This document shows, piece by piece, positions 42,702 through 54,483 of a DNA stretch of 64,000 nucleotides (the first letter of the stretch is position 1; the number at the start of each line of letters is the position of its first letter). Location of the stretch: contig BCIV01000003.1 of NCBI GenBank assembly GCA_001600055.1, positions 129,162 to 193,161 on the forward strand. The letters run 5' to 3'. The notes beneath the pieces were generated by a model, which ran no database searches, was not told the origin of the DNA, and saw only the letters and a program-made list of their open reading frames with translations. Made by a program: the position numbers and the translations under genes. This DNA is from Filobasidium wieringae (lineage: Eukaryota > Basidiomycota > Tremellomycetes > Filobasidiales > Filobasidiaceae).

Positions 42702-43579
42702 ATGTCTTCCGAAATTACAGCCACCGAAACTCCCACGGTCAATAGATACTTCCAAGATCTCGGCAGAACCAATACTACGCTCGAATCTGCAGACAGGGTC
42801 CTATTCTATGTAGCGGATTATCATCTAAGAGCCGCTTCGTGAGTTTACAATCGTTGTTCCGCACCCGCGATGAGTCCGGTTATTGAGCATACAGAATGAA
42901 TTATAGGCTGGTATTTCGTGAGATGCTGGAAATGCCAGACCCCTCTAAAGATAGCAAAACACGTCACCACATCAATCTGGATGAGTCTAGCCAGATAGTC
43001 GAGGATATGCTTCTAGCTATCACTCGTTCACCCGAGGCTGCAGCGGCCTTTTTCTCTCAGAGGAAACTCGACCATTTAAACAGCCTTCTCGCCGTATGCG
43101 ACAAATACCAGATCGAGACTCACGTATGGGCGATTCGGCACGAAGTTAGGAAGACATGGACAGTGGACCAACCTCTAGCAGCCCTGAAACAAGCTGTTTC
43201 CTGGCGAGACACGGCGGTCATTGCCTCGATCGTCGCGTTCGGAAACGAATGGAGCGCTCAGAACAAAGAGAGCATGGCACCGTGGGGATTAAGCGATGAC
43301 ATGCCCAGATTGATGGGTTTAGATTTACATCAATGTTATACCTGGGCGTTCTTTCGCCAGTTTTCCATGACTGCCGGAATGGGCGCGCTCGGCAAGCTTC
43401 TGCTTGTTACCGATGATGGCCTACAATGCAGGATCCGCTGGACATGCGACTGGACTAAGGTTGCTGAGGAGTTGATGAGATATGGGAACTGGCGTCGCCC
43501 ATCCGTCGTAAGTATCTATGACATCCTTTGCTGCACTACAGCTCATACTCGTTTCGAACAACAGTCAAGTAGCTCCTAA
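42702..43579 (+). CDS. BTB/POZ-like domain protein, cluster copy C
   Basis: Probable interaction adaptor; same family as copies A, B and D. Exons 42702-42838 and 42907-43579 give 269 residues. The N-terminus TNTTLESADRVLFYVADYHL precedes the shared intron in the serine codon of RAAS; then LVFREMLEMP, INLDESSQIVEDMLLAI and LNSLLAVCDKYQIETHVWAI follow the BTB helix pattern. The C-terminal part WRDTAVIASIVAFGNEW, MAPWGLS and MGLDLHQCYTWAFF aligns with copies A and D. The last ~30 residues after RRPSVV are unlike the other copies and begin at a perfect donor (GTAAGTATC), so a second intron may truncate or replace this tail. Confidence 0.75.
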
Positions 43580-44331
43580 CGAGGCTGTCTCACATGTCTC
43601 ACACTGTGACTTCTACGAAGAGTTGTACGCTACAACCCGCCTAAATCACTTATCTGATTGACCGTGCGGGATCCAGTTAGACGGTTGTATAAGGCAGCGA
43701 CGGCAGTTGATCACGTGAATTGTCGATATTATGTTTACCGGATTGCCAGATATTCGCAACCACGCCTCCTCATGTGCATCTTGGGGAACTGTACACGATC
43801 ATCCCTAAGATTCCTTATCAACTAGAAGTTTTGCGCTCCGCAATAATTGGAAAGCATATGATTTCAGGCTTTCAAATTTCTCCGAATTCTCAAGAAGTAA
43901 GCGCGGATCATCAACGTAGATCTCTTCGCGCACGATCAAAGCTTTGTTCTCAAAGGATACCTTTGGGGATATGAGACTCTTCTAAAGCTTCTAAGCGCTA
44001 GATGCCGGAGATCTGTTTCATGGTTCAGTAGTGGCATCAAACCCATAGGTCCTTTCATCAGGAAAGATGACACAATTTTAACTGTTCTCGACGTGGAGCT
44101 CAATCGTTCTTTCCATCAGTCAGCTGAGACATCTCGTCGCGATCAGACCTTACTTAGAACTTATGAGTGTCCGATTCTTCAGGAGAGCCCAGTTTGGGGT
44201 ATCCCTTGCTATTACGTCGGCCGATGCGCGATCTGATCGCGAAGGACGGTACATATAAAGAGTGGCGCGAGTCATCTTGACAAAAACTTCGATGAACAGA
44301 CAATTCACAAGTAATTAAGTTCATTTTCACG
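43580..44331. other. Intergenic region between BTB copies C and D
   Basis: 752 bases, no supported gene. A plus-strand open frame at 43720-43974 has no similarity to the BTB copies or to any family I recognise. Confidence 0.45.
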
Positions 44332-45147
44332 ATGACTTCCCTAAGTGAAAGCAAGAAGGAGCCGACCATCAGTCCGCGCTTCAGTAACAAGGCAATCACG
44401 AACGTCACTATCGTCTCATCAGACCAGGTCCACTTCTTTGTCGATGATTATCACTTGAAGGCTGCATCGTAAGTTAGGAAAGGAGGACTTGCCACTCTCA
44501 ACAGGCTGTACTAAAGCCACCATTGCAGCCTGACTTTCCGGGATATCTTATCTCTTCCTGGCAATTCAAAAGATGGGGATAACCGTCCCATGATTACTGT
44601 AGAGGAAGAAGGCATCCTCGTACGGGATTTGCTTCTACTGATGACTCGAGCGGAGGCGGACATCCCCGGGTTGCTCACGGAGCGTGGTGCAAGTCACTTG
44701 ACCCAACTGCTCTCGGTTACCGGGATATACCAGCTGTGTTCAAACTTAACTCCGATAAAGAAAGCCATTCAGGCTACATGGGACACGACCAAACCGCTCA
44801 GAGCACTTGAGCAGGCTGCCCCGTGGCGTGACGCTGGCGCCATTGCGTACATACTTTCGTTCCATTCGCAATGGAACATCGGTAGCCAAGTCGAGATGGT
44901 TCCTTGGAATCTCTCTAGGGCGGTGGTGGAGGACATGGGCGTGGTGTTGTTCCAAAGCTATGCCAAGGCATTTTGCGGTTCCATGCACTCTGCCAGCATT
45001 GGCCAAGTCTTTTGGAACGGCGCTAAGCTACACCATGGCTCGCGCAAAAATGCGGAGTTTGCTCGTCAGCTGGAGGGCGGTATGGACTGGGCTGCTTGCG
45101 CAATAGCGCTGCTTCGAGAGGCCGAGTATGACAATTCATTCCTTTAG
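44332..45147 (+). CDS. BTB/POZ-like domain protein, cluster copy D
   Basis: Same family as copies A-C. Exons 44332-44468 and 44529-45147 give 251 residues. It begins with a Ser/Lys-rich leader, then TNVTIVSSDQVHFFVDDYHL. The 60-nt intron falls in the serine codon of KAAS, as in the other copies. LTFRDILSLP and ITVEEEGILVRDLLLLM follow. The C-terminal region reads APWRDAGAIAYILSFHSQW, MVPWNLS and MGVVLFQSYAKAF, in the same order as in copies A and C. First exons of C and D are exactly equal in length (137 nt), which suggests they are closest to each other. Function unknown; an adaptor role is inferred from the BTB fold. Confidence 0.75.
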
Positions 45148-45471
45148 CATAAATCGAACGAAGAGCTGAACAAACGTTATGATTATTCTTTCAGACCTTG
45201 AGATCCTATACAGCTTTCTTCAAGCTCCTCCAGTTCTCAGTTCTCAGTTCTGAATCGGAATATGCGTACTTCCTTGTTTTGCTTGTGTTGGGACAGCGCT
45301 TCTGAAGCGATATATGTAATAGTCGTGATATCGGTCGTCTTTCAAGGTCATACGTTCATATACTACAATGTCTCGTCCTCTCCGAGTACCCTTGCTCATG
45401 TCTGTCATGATATGTACGTTTCAAAATTGATCTTTCCAGAAGATAACGTGAGAGCGAGCAGCGCGTTTTGA
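45148..45471. other. Intergenic: right edge of the BTB cluster
   Basis: 324 bases between the convergent ends of BTB copy D and the KTR mannosyltransferase gene. A short direct repeat AGTTCTC(AGTTCTC) lies at about 45233-45250. No gene seen. Confidence 0.45.
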
Positions 45472-47405
45472 TCATTCATCCTTGAACATGTTGATGTATT
45501 TGTTTGTGCAAGAATACCTGTAGCATCAAGGGTAATTAGCGGGAATATCTCAAAAGCAGAGCCACGTGGTGAGAAACGTACCATTCCCAATCGAAGTTGT
45601 CGGCAGGGTCACACCAACACTTTCCACGAGCGTGAGCCTCCCCTTGGGGGCAATGCTAAATCAGGCCGACGTGAGAAAATCAGCATAAGATCCGCTGGCG
45701 CGATGAAGGGAGACAAACGTACCTGGAATGGGTTATGCTTGTACCCGATATCCTCGAAGAAGTGAATCTGTTCCTTTTTAGCGAATAGAGCAGCTCCGAT
45801 AGAGTGTACCGGCGCGTCACCCTGAGCACGAGCCATCAGGCGATTAGTACACCCATGCAATCACCATGGTGCAAGGAGAAATCACTCACCCATCGTTCGT
45901 AGTAAAATCCACCAGCATTATCCAGATGTTCAAAGAACTTCATGTACGCTTCCGACCTCCAGAACCTCAGATCACCGATCTCGAAATTAGACCAAACTGA
46001 GTCAGACAGACAAACGTATCGATTCAGGGGGACTCATATGTCACAAGTGAGGGAGATGTACTCACAGTGACACCTGTTATAAGTCTCACCGCCATCATCA
46101 CTCAAGAACTTCATCCCGTTACCCTCCGGGATTAACTCGGGGTTCTCCCTAATGAAGTCTGTTAGAATAACAATTTCAGAACACGCTCGCGCAAGGTTTG
46201 TTGAACAATGTACAAACCTTTAACGCTATCCCAAAGCGTAGGGATAGTCTCGATGTATTCGAACAGGGAGATGGTGAATCCATAAACCTTGTTCTGATCC
46301 TGCATGACCAAGAACGGATCGTAGGCTGTTATCATCATCGCGCTTCATCAGCCTTGTGATCAAGCGTTTCAATTTTCGAGGTCATAGCTAGCTTACCGAT
46401 ATCACAGTAAAACCTGACGGACGGTCTGTTATCGCGAAAAGACAACGTTCAGTTACTAAAACCGGGAGCGTGCACATCCTTTGACTTTTGAAGACGCACT
46501 CTACCCTCCAGTAATAGTCATAATCCGCCAAAAGGGGATGTCTAAAGAAGAACTGCCATCCAAAACGTTAATCAGCTCACACTCTTATCCCGTTACTCAA
46601 TTCCCCTTATAACCCTCGACTCACCCCGGAGTTGAACCGACACATGTTCCTATAAGGAACGCTGTGGCCATAGATGACCTTTTTCCTGATCATCTCTTCC
46701 CTCGCGGCCGATGCTTTTTCCTCGTCGATCCAGTCTGGTTGGTTCCATGCTGAGGGTTCTATTAGGCCGTAGGAACATTTGGCGCTGGTCAGGGCTTGGG
46801 TGTGTCTGCGATAGAGTCAGGAGAGAAAGGGAGAGGAACACAATAGGTCAGGAGGCAGATAGGGTGTATGAGAATGGAAGAGGGAAAGACATACTGCTTG
46901 AACTTCTCATCGAACGGTTCTTCATTCAAGAAGACCCAGTCGTACCCTGCCCAATGATTGAACCTATCTTCCATCTGTTTCATACTGTCCAAGAATTCCC
47001 ATAGATCCGAGTTCCTTGCCAAGACTACGAACGCGGCGTTTGCTTTACGTCTATTGGGATCGGTGTGGTTTTTGGGGATGGATGAGGGGGGAATGACCAT
47101 CTCCCCTTCTATCCAGGGGGTGTGATCGCCTGCCCAGCCGGGTGCTCCTGCATTGGGATGGTAGGTCGTAGGGGAGTCGGCAGACGGGCGGTTAGACCCT
47201 ACTAATCTTGTAATAGAAGTGTGATGGGAGTAGGTGGATGATGAGAGAGAAAGCAGGAGATGCAGACCAAACTGTTTGTACACAGGAATGAATGGGGAAT
47301 TAGTTGCTTGGTATGCGAGTTGCTTTGCGTGAGACGCGGTTTCCTCACCAGTATTCCTGCTGCTGCAGCCATGTACCTCCATTTGGGTACAATGAGTCTG
47401 GCCAT
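45472..47405 (-). CDS. KRE2/MNT1/KTR-type alpha-1,2-mannosyltransferase (GT15)
   Basis: Golgi enzyme that adds mannose from GDP-mannose to O-linked or N-linked glycans of cell-wall proteins. Eleven minus-strand exons (47405-47349, 47271-46895, 46805-46625, 46552-46500, 46425-46397, 46325-46218, 46158-46066, 45996-45890, 45821-45723, 45655-45582, 45517-45472) give 407 residues. It is type II: a short basic head [11 protein letters not shown], then a membrane segment spanning the first intron ([16 protein letters not shown]). Catalytic-domain segments are clear: [57 protein letters not shown] and [16 protein letters not shown]. The tail ends [12 protein letters not shown]. The start at 47405 was preferred over 47469 because only this frame gives the membrane anchor. 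Confidence 0.9.
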
Positions 47406-47746
47406 GTTGGATGTACGATTGAGCAGAGTATGAAAGTCTCCAGCTGAAGAGAACTTTGAATTCTGCCATTCAAAGTCGAATCAATCGATTTCTCGCTGTG
47501 TTCCAGGTCGCAGCAAGTTCCCTGGTGATACCGAGATTACGTAAGACTTTAATAACACTCATCCGATACTACAAACACGTGAGAAAGCTGAACGTCTGTC
47601 CCATACAGAGTCGCCTTAAATCGTTCGAGCACCGTTCGATCCAATCGTTTCATTGCCAAATGCAATTCATCACCTCACAAACATAAACTCGGGCTCGTTC
47701 TCCCTTCACAACCATCTCCATCTTACAACCATATAACCCTCTAAAG
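47406..47746. promoter_or_regulatory. Divergent promoter KTR gene / complex I subunit
   Basis: 341 bases between two start codons facing away from each other; both promoters must lie here. C/T-rich leader near 47690-47740. No specific site identified. Confidence 0.5.
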
Positions 47747-48915
<1,169 letters not shown>

Positions 48916-49506
48916 GCGTGAGAGGCACGTCTTGATGGGATTAGATGGGAAGCGAACGTCGGGTCGTCTGTTATGAATCGTGAATATGCATGTAATTGGT
49001 ACACACGGGGCGCGGACTTGGTTTTGGTTGGTTTCGGTTGGTACTATAGGTGATCTTGCCGGCAGATTTTTTTCGGTACAAGGTTCGGATGGACTGAACT
49101 CGCACACCGCCCTACTGCCGCTACCTTTCTGGTCCTTCAAGCTCACGGCTTCTGAGTGATGTTGCTAACAAGCTATATTGCTATGCAATAACTGGATTAG
49201 CAACTTGGCATTCATCGTCTGAATCTTGTTTGGTTGAATTAGGAGGACAATGCTTCCTCGGCCTTATCAGATAATGCAGATGAGGAGGAACCAGCAGATT
49301 AGCTGTTACCCCAGCAATACACCAGGGCCAACTCTGGGTCCACAGAAGCCCTTCGAGACGTTTGATTTTGAAGGACACATAAACCAGGATAGAATGGTTA
49401 GGGTAAGGCATGAAAAGAGGCAATACGGGTAATGGTTCGAAGGCACAGAGACATCGTCAAGGTTATTTACATTAAACATTCGTACAGTCCGCCCTGCGAA
49501 CGGTCT
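48916..49506. other. Convergent 3' flanks
   Basis: 591 bases between the ends of the complex I subunit gene and the DRG1 gene. A GGTTCGAA near 49434 was checked as a tRNA B box and rejected. No gene supported. Confidence 0.5.
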
Positions 49507-51560
49507 CTACTTCGTGAAGATGCTCACAACATCTTCATCCGCGACCACATGCGTCAAGCCCACTTTCTGCGGCTGAGGATTGAATTTACTCGATTTACCC
49601 CACACGAGCGCGTATCTGTCACGAGTCATCAGGATCAGTTTTCTTCTAGGCGGGAACGAGTACTATCGTGCCTCACTTGAAATGAGTGGCCAAACTACGA
49701 TGCACAGAGTGACAAACGTCCTCGATCGTTGCACCTGGTCGGAGACAGACAGGGTCCGACAAATCTGGCAAATCTCCCCGTCGCTTGGTATATATCCTGT
49801 AAGAAGAAACCACAGTCAACAAACTTCGACATCTAAAGCGTACCGCGCGAACGACTTACTTGACGAGTTTCAGCTCTTCCCAAATCCGATCCATCAGAGT
49901 ATCCAAGCCCAGACCCAGTTCTGCGGAAATCGCGACGTTCTTCCCATCGTTATCCAAACAGATCTTCTCGACCTCTTCGAGAGCGACAGCGTCGCACTTG
50001 TTGAAAACGTAGAGACAGGGGGTATATGTTCTTGTTCCCAGGACGACGTCAATAAATTCGTCTGGTGTTACCTAAAATCCAAGCCAGGAATTAGCATGCA
50101 GATCTGTGCCAAACCTCCTGGGTATATACTCACGTCCTGTCGCATCATTACGTCACAATTGCTCACTGAAGGAACAGACGATGTCAACATCCACCAACGC
50201 CTGAATCAGCATCACTAATGCTCACTCTTGTAAGTCTGTAAAATCGTTTTGATCATTTTCTCGTCGATTTTGGTCAGTTTGACGGTGTTGTTGACCTAAA
50301 ATGATATTTGAGTTGGTACTGGACGAAAACGATTTTGCCATACACAGACTTACCGTTATTCCACCAGCAGACTTTTGCTTGAAAACGACTAGAGCGCATA
50401 ACATGATAAGCATCGGGGTGCATCTGATTGCGAGAATCCCTTCTACTCACTATCGGGAGGAGCAGTGTTCAATCGAATACCGACAGCTTCTAATTCGTGT
50501 TCGAGCAACCGTCTTTGTTCCGCAGATTTCGTAGCATCCACTGTAGGAGCCACCCATTTAGTCAGCCCAGGCGCGACAGGATAATTGCTGCTCAAACTTA
50601 CTCATGATGATAATCACATCGGCAGTCTTGGCTACACTGACAACCTGTCTTCCTCTACCTCGACCCATAGCGGCTCCCTCCACAATACCGGGCAGATCCA
50701 GCAACTGTATCCGAGCTCCTTCGTACTCCAGTACTCCAGGAATCGCCTATGACCGTCTGAAAGCTTAGCCATGATCCGATCGAAAACGATAGACGGCATG
50801 CATACCGTCAAGGTTGTGAATTCGTACTATCGTATTGTCAGGTCAGTATTCATATCAGGCTGAATGTGAGACATATCGACTTACAGCTCCAGTAATACTC
50901 TCGGTCTTGGTCATCTTGGACAACAAAGTCGACTTTCCTACCGAAGGGAACCCAATCAAGGCCACTCGAGCATCTGAACCAAAGAGCAGACAAAGTATAG
51001 AGTGTTAGCCTTTTGCGAGTACCACAGACCCTCTCGTCGGACTGACCTCCACTCTTCATTACATCGAATCCTTCACCTCCTCCCTTCTTCGCAGGGACTT
51101 CCAACAATTCTCTCCTATACTTTGCGAGCTTGGCTTTGAGTGTACCCAGATGATATTCGGTCTGCGGGAAATGTAGCGGTATGAGGATGAAATGGCTTGT
51201 ACCCAAATTGATATAACGCTTACAGCTTTGCTGTAAACCGAAGATAGAACGATCAGTTCCTATACTCTTATGGACCAATCATGTTGAGCTTACTTCTTCT
51301 GGGCTAGAAGAGATTGATTGTAGGAGCAACATCAGAAATTCGATCTCTACTTCCAAAACATATCTGAACTCACTCCTCGCCATCTCCTCTTCGTTTTAGA
51401 ACACATGAGATTTGGTCAGCCTCTCTCGATACAGACCGGCTATGTCGTGGCTCAAACATACTCTCAATTTCGGCGATCTACGAAGGAGTTTGAGTGATCG
51501 GTCAATCTCCATCTTGTACGCAGACGGGGCTGCCTTACTCACCTTTTCTAGGACACCCAT
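49507..51560 (-). CDS. RBG1: Developmentally regulated GTP-binding protein 1 (DRG1/Rbg1)
   Basis: Translation-linked GTPase of the OBG/HflX group that associates with ribosomes through a Tma46/DFRP1 partner. Sixteen minus-strand exons give 367 residues, exactly the usual DRG1 length. The first five exons are tiny: 18 (51560-51543), 16 (51477-51462), 15 (51388-51374), 10 (51303-51294) and 7 nt (51230-51224). Together they rebuild the conserved start IAEIEKEMARTQKNKAT. Then come G1 GFPSVGKST, the switch YEFTTLT, G3 [10 protein letters not shown]4 NKCD and a C-terminal TGS domain (RIYTK..., [18 protein letters not shown]). Remaining exons: 51161-51047, 50973-50885, 50826-50806, 50746-50602, 50540-50451, 50388-50354, 50295-50226, 50165-50134, 50071-49860, 49796-49677, 49615-49507. 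Confidence 0.94.
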
Positions 51561-51897
51561 TGTGATAGTTCTTTCTCGAGTTGTATGCTGTTGCTGGGTC
51601 TGGATTTATTCAGCGGTGGTCAAGTTATACGAGCCCTACCGAGAACAATATAGGGAGTTGAAATGTAAACGGTGAGATGTGAGTACGAGTGAACCTATCT
51701 CATAGTCTCGGAAATCGATTGAGCGCGCTCAAAGTGGAGGTGGGTCGTCGATAAGTGCAGCCGTCTCCGAGCTCCTGAGCAGACTCGACAGCATCATCTA
51801 TATCTCAATAAACAGCTCTGTTCTAAGGTATCTGCCGAGCAGACGTCTATGATATCATATATACAAAGGCTCGGGTATTATACCGTTCGTTCTGCGT
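51561..51897. other. Intergenic: DRG1 promoter and 3' flank of the next gene
   Basis: 337 bases between two minus-strand genes. No specific element identified. Confidence 0.5.
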
Positions 51898-54483
51898 TCA
51901 CGGCTTCTTTGAGAACAGCCTGCTCGCCCAATTCTTCTTCTTTCTGACATCCTTCTCCGACCCATGTTCTTCCTCCGCATTGGAAGTCCCCGCGAGACTG
52001 GGTTCGGGCAAATTGCTGGGGTTGGGGGATGAGGAGCGGACGGATCGTTCGAAACTGGATGCGAGAGTGTCGTTGTCGAAATCCAAGGGAGGTGTTGCGG
52101 GGATATCGAACGGTCGATTGTTGACGATCCCGGTGATCGGTGGTGCGAGTGCACGACCGGTCTGAGCCTCCGTTCGAGGGATCGGCGTGGTATGTGATGT
52201 AACCACTGTGTTGGACCGACCGGGGACCTGATCGGATCCCTCGTGTTTCTCTTTCGAAGCAAGACTGAACCTACACCTCTTCAGATCGTCCAGATAACTC
52301 CTCTGATTCATATTGACCCCCGTATCAGGATCGATATCCCAACAACCCACCGCCCCGCTCAAGATCATCCCGAGACCCGAGACGGCCGACATGTCCGCGG
52401 CGCGTTTCATCGGTTGAGCCAACACCTTTGAACCCAACAGATAAGCACGAGGCGCGGGGGGATCGTTGAAGTCGTCCACGGCGGGTTGGGGGAAGACGGA
52501 TCTCAAATAAGATTCCGAGGTCTTGATGAGAGCGGGCGATGGGTTTCTCGGCAAGACGTGAATCAGCGCTTGAGGCAGTCGATTCGATCCCCCCGTAAAC
52601 TCGCCGCCGGCGGATCCTCTTCTGGATCGACTCCCCATCGTCTCCTGCCCCTGTATTTCGTTCGAAGCTGAAGGAGACTTGCCACCGAACGTAGGAAGGT
52701 AAGGCAGACAAGTCGTAGTAGTGACCAAGACGTTCTGCAATGCGGCCTGGAACGAACCCGCCGTCTCCTCCACCGGTAAGACGTTCACGATCGCATCCAG
52801 CACCCTCATCCCTTTCTCCCCCATCTCCGTCGTCTCGGCAGCAGAAGAAGGAGTCAGGCCGAAAACGCTAGACAAGCTTCGAGGTAACCCTGACGCTCTC
52901 CTCTCCCTCTGCGCATTCGTGATGGTCAAGGAACTAAACCCGTCCCCCGGATGACCTTGCGCCCCGGGGAAATCCACACTAGCCCTCCTACTCTCGGAAG
53001 GAGAGACGGTCGTCGGTGTCGTCGCGCTAGAACCGGTATGATTCCCCATGACCCCTGGCCCTAATGTGCTCGGGTTCCAACCCGCCTCGGATCCAGAGAG
53101 GAAGGAGGATCGTCTCTTCTCCCCCGCCCGTCTCTTTCTCCACCGGTATGCCATTTCCAGAGACTCCTTGATAAGATCGCCGACCGTCTTCCCCTGCGTA
53201 TCTCTCGCTAAGAACTGTACTTCAGGGAAACACCCCGTTCCCGTTCCCGTTCCCGTTCCCGTTCCCGTTCCCGATCCTGATCCTGATCCTGAACCGGCGG
53301 ACCGATTAAGCTCCGCAATCAACCCCTCCAACGTCTCATAGTACGTATCCCACCCCGATCCATGCCCGGGGGGACTCGAACTCGACTCATCTTCCGACCC
53401 GACAGCGGAGGAAGCGATCGAGCTGATCGTAAAGCTCGACAACCTCCTGCTCAACGTCGAAGCGGTAGAAAGTGCTCGAGGACGAGCGTGATCTTGATTG
53501 GGGATGGATCCTGGAGCGAGGGAATCCGATGAATAAGGTTGTTGTGGAGGTTGCGGTTGCTGTTGTTGCGATCCGTTCAAGGGGTTAGGAGCGATCAGTA
53601 TTAAAGTCGATTTGAAATCCTGTGAGACCAAGACGGGTCTCAAACTAGTCCAGCTCGGTTCTACCATGAGTACAAGTCCCGTTTGAAAAAGAAAAAAAGG
53701 AGCATCAGTGCCTCTCTCTCTCTCTCTTATTCTCCTCCCCATGGAGCACAAGTCAATGTACTGACCTCCGAGAATCAAAACCACCCTCCCCCTATTCCCC
53801 CCCGCCCCCGCCCCGTTCGCCCAAAGTCTACACCCCTCGTCCAACCTCTCCAGATCGATCACCCATTCTCCCCTCCCCCCTCGCCGGGATCGCTCCATCT
53901 TCTTCCTCTCCCTCTCCAAAGTCGATTGAGCCGTCGATCGGGAGGCTTGACTAGGTCCGGGTAAGGCTTGGGGGACGGAGGGGGGAACGGGGGAGGACGA
54001 AGAGGGGGAGGAGAATGGGAATTGGAAAGAGGATGGGATAGGGGTCGGGGGTTCCAAGAACGATCTAAAGGGGACGACCCCATTGGACGATGATGATCTT
54101 CCCCGACCCGTCTTCCCCTTCCCCTGTCCTTGACCTTGACCTGAAGCTTGAGCTGGAGCTGGAGCTGGAGGTTGATCGAATTCCCTATCCCAACCTTGTT
54201 GGAGCTGCATCTGTTGTTGCCTCAAGGACCGTTTACGAGCCAGCAGACTATCCTCCGGTACAGGATCTAGGGAGTTGGTCCGTCTGTTTCGACGGGGCGA
54301 TTGTCCCTGTGTCTGCGAATGTGATTGTGATTGTGATTGCGATTGCGATTGCGATTGCGACTGTGGTTGAGAGGTGTTGTTGAGGAGATCGGGATGACAT
54401 AGGGAAGAGATGGGGACGGAGGGTGATGAGCGGGAGAAACGGGGGTTATAGGATGGGGAGGATGACGAAGGGTGCATCAACAT
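51898..54483 (-). CDS. Large low-complexity protein of unknown function
   Basis: Two minus-strand exons (54483-53766, 53660-51898) give 826 residues. The family is not recognised. The first ~200 residues are Ser/Pro/Gln-rich, with a (QS)n run, QQQMQLQQ and a Gly/Lys patch. Ordered segments appear later: RGEWVIDLERLDEGCRLW, then across the intron VVLILG-EPSWTSLRPVLVS, LARDTQGKTVGDLIKESLEM, MRVLDAIVNVLPVEETAGSF, LPQALIHVLPRNPSPALI and SGLGMILSGAVGCWDIDPDT. The end is a basic KKKNWASRLFSKKP. The 105-nt intron is a multiple of three and has no stop, so its retention would add 35 residues. The frame is open upstream to about 54555 but without an ATG; the first ATG is at 54483. Coding hexanucleotide repeats are listed separately. 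Confidence 0.7.
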   Translation of the reverse strand: MLMHPSSSSPSYNPRFSRSSPSVPISSLCHPDLLNNTSQPQSQSQSQSQSQSQSHSQTQGQSPRRNRRTNSLDPVPEDSLLARKRSLRQQQMQLQQGWDREFDQPPAPAPAQASGQGQGQGKGKTGRGRSSSSNGVVPFRSFLEPPTPIPSSFQFPFSSPSSSSPVPPSVPQALPGPSQASRSTAQSTLERERKKMERSRRGGRGEWVIDLERLDEGCRLWANGAGAGGNRGRVVLILGGQYIDLCSMGRRIRERERGTDAPFFLFQTGLVLMVEPSWTSLRPVLVSQDFKSTLILIAPNPLNGSQQQQPQPPQQPYSSDSLAPGSIPNQDHARPRALSTASTLSRRLSSFTISSIASSAVGSEDESSSSPPGHGSGWDTYYETLEGLIAELNRSAGSGSGSGSGTGTGTGTGTGTGCFPEVQFLARDTQGKTVGDLIKESLEMAYRWRKRRAGEKRRSSFLSGSEAGWNPSTLGPGVMGNHTGSSATTPTTVSPSESRRASVDFPGAQGHPGDGFSSLTITNAQRERRASGLPRSLSSVFGLTPSSAAETTEMGEKGMRVLDAIVNVLPVEETAGSFQAALQNVLVTTTTCLPYLPTFGGKSPSASNEIQGQETMGSRSRRGSAGGEFTGGSNRLPQALIHVLPRNPSPALIKTSESYLRSVFPQPAVDDFNDPPAPRAYLLGSKVLAQPMKRAADMSAVSGLGMILSGAVGCWDIDPDTGVNMNQRSYLDDLKRCRFSLASKEKHEGSDQVPGRSNTVVTSHTTPIPRTEAQTGRALAPPITGIVNNRPFDIPATPPLDFDNDTLASSFERSVRSSSPNPSNLPEPSLAGTSNAEEEHGSEKDVRKKKNWASRLFSKKP
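53234..53294. repeat. Coding hexanucleotide repeat (GT/GS-dipeptide tract)
   Basis: Plus-strand unit CCCGTT occurs six times in tandem, followed by CCCGAT and CCTGAT variants. On the gene strand it encodes alternating Gly-Ser then Gly-Thr. The unit length keeps the frame, so copy number can vary without breaking the protein. Confidence 0.85.
54323..54364. repeat. Coding hexanucleotide repeat (Gln-Ser tract)
   Basis: Seven tandem copies of a GATTGY-type unit (GATTGT, then GATTGC, then GACTGT). On the gene strand it encodes a Ser-Gln repeat near the N-terminus of the 826-aa protein. Confidence 0.8.

Noticed and set aside
47406..47469. Upstream start of the KTR gene at 47469
   Set aside because: That frame gives a Gln/Ser-rich N-terminus without a membrane anchor; the ATG at 47405 spliced to 47271 gives the expected type II signal anchor.
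49390..49460. Possible tRNA: GGTTAGGGTAAGG followed by GGTTCGAA
   Set aside because: The bases around TTCGAA do not pair as a T-stem and no acceptor stem of seven pairs can be formed.
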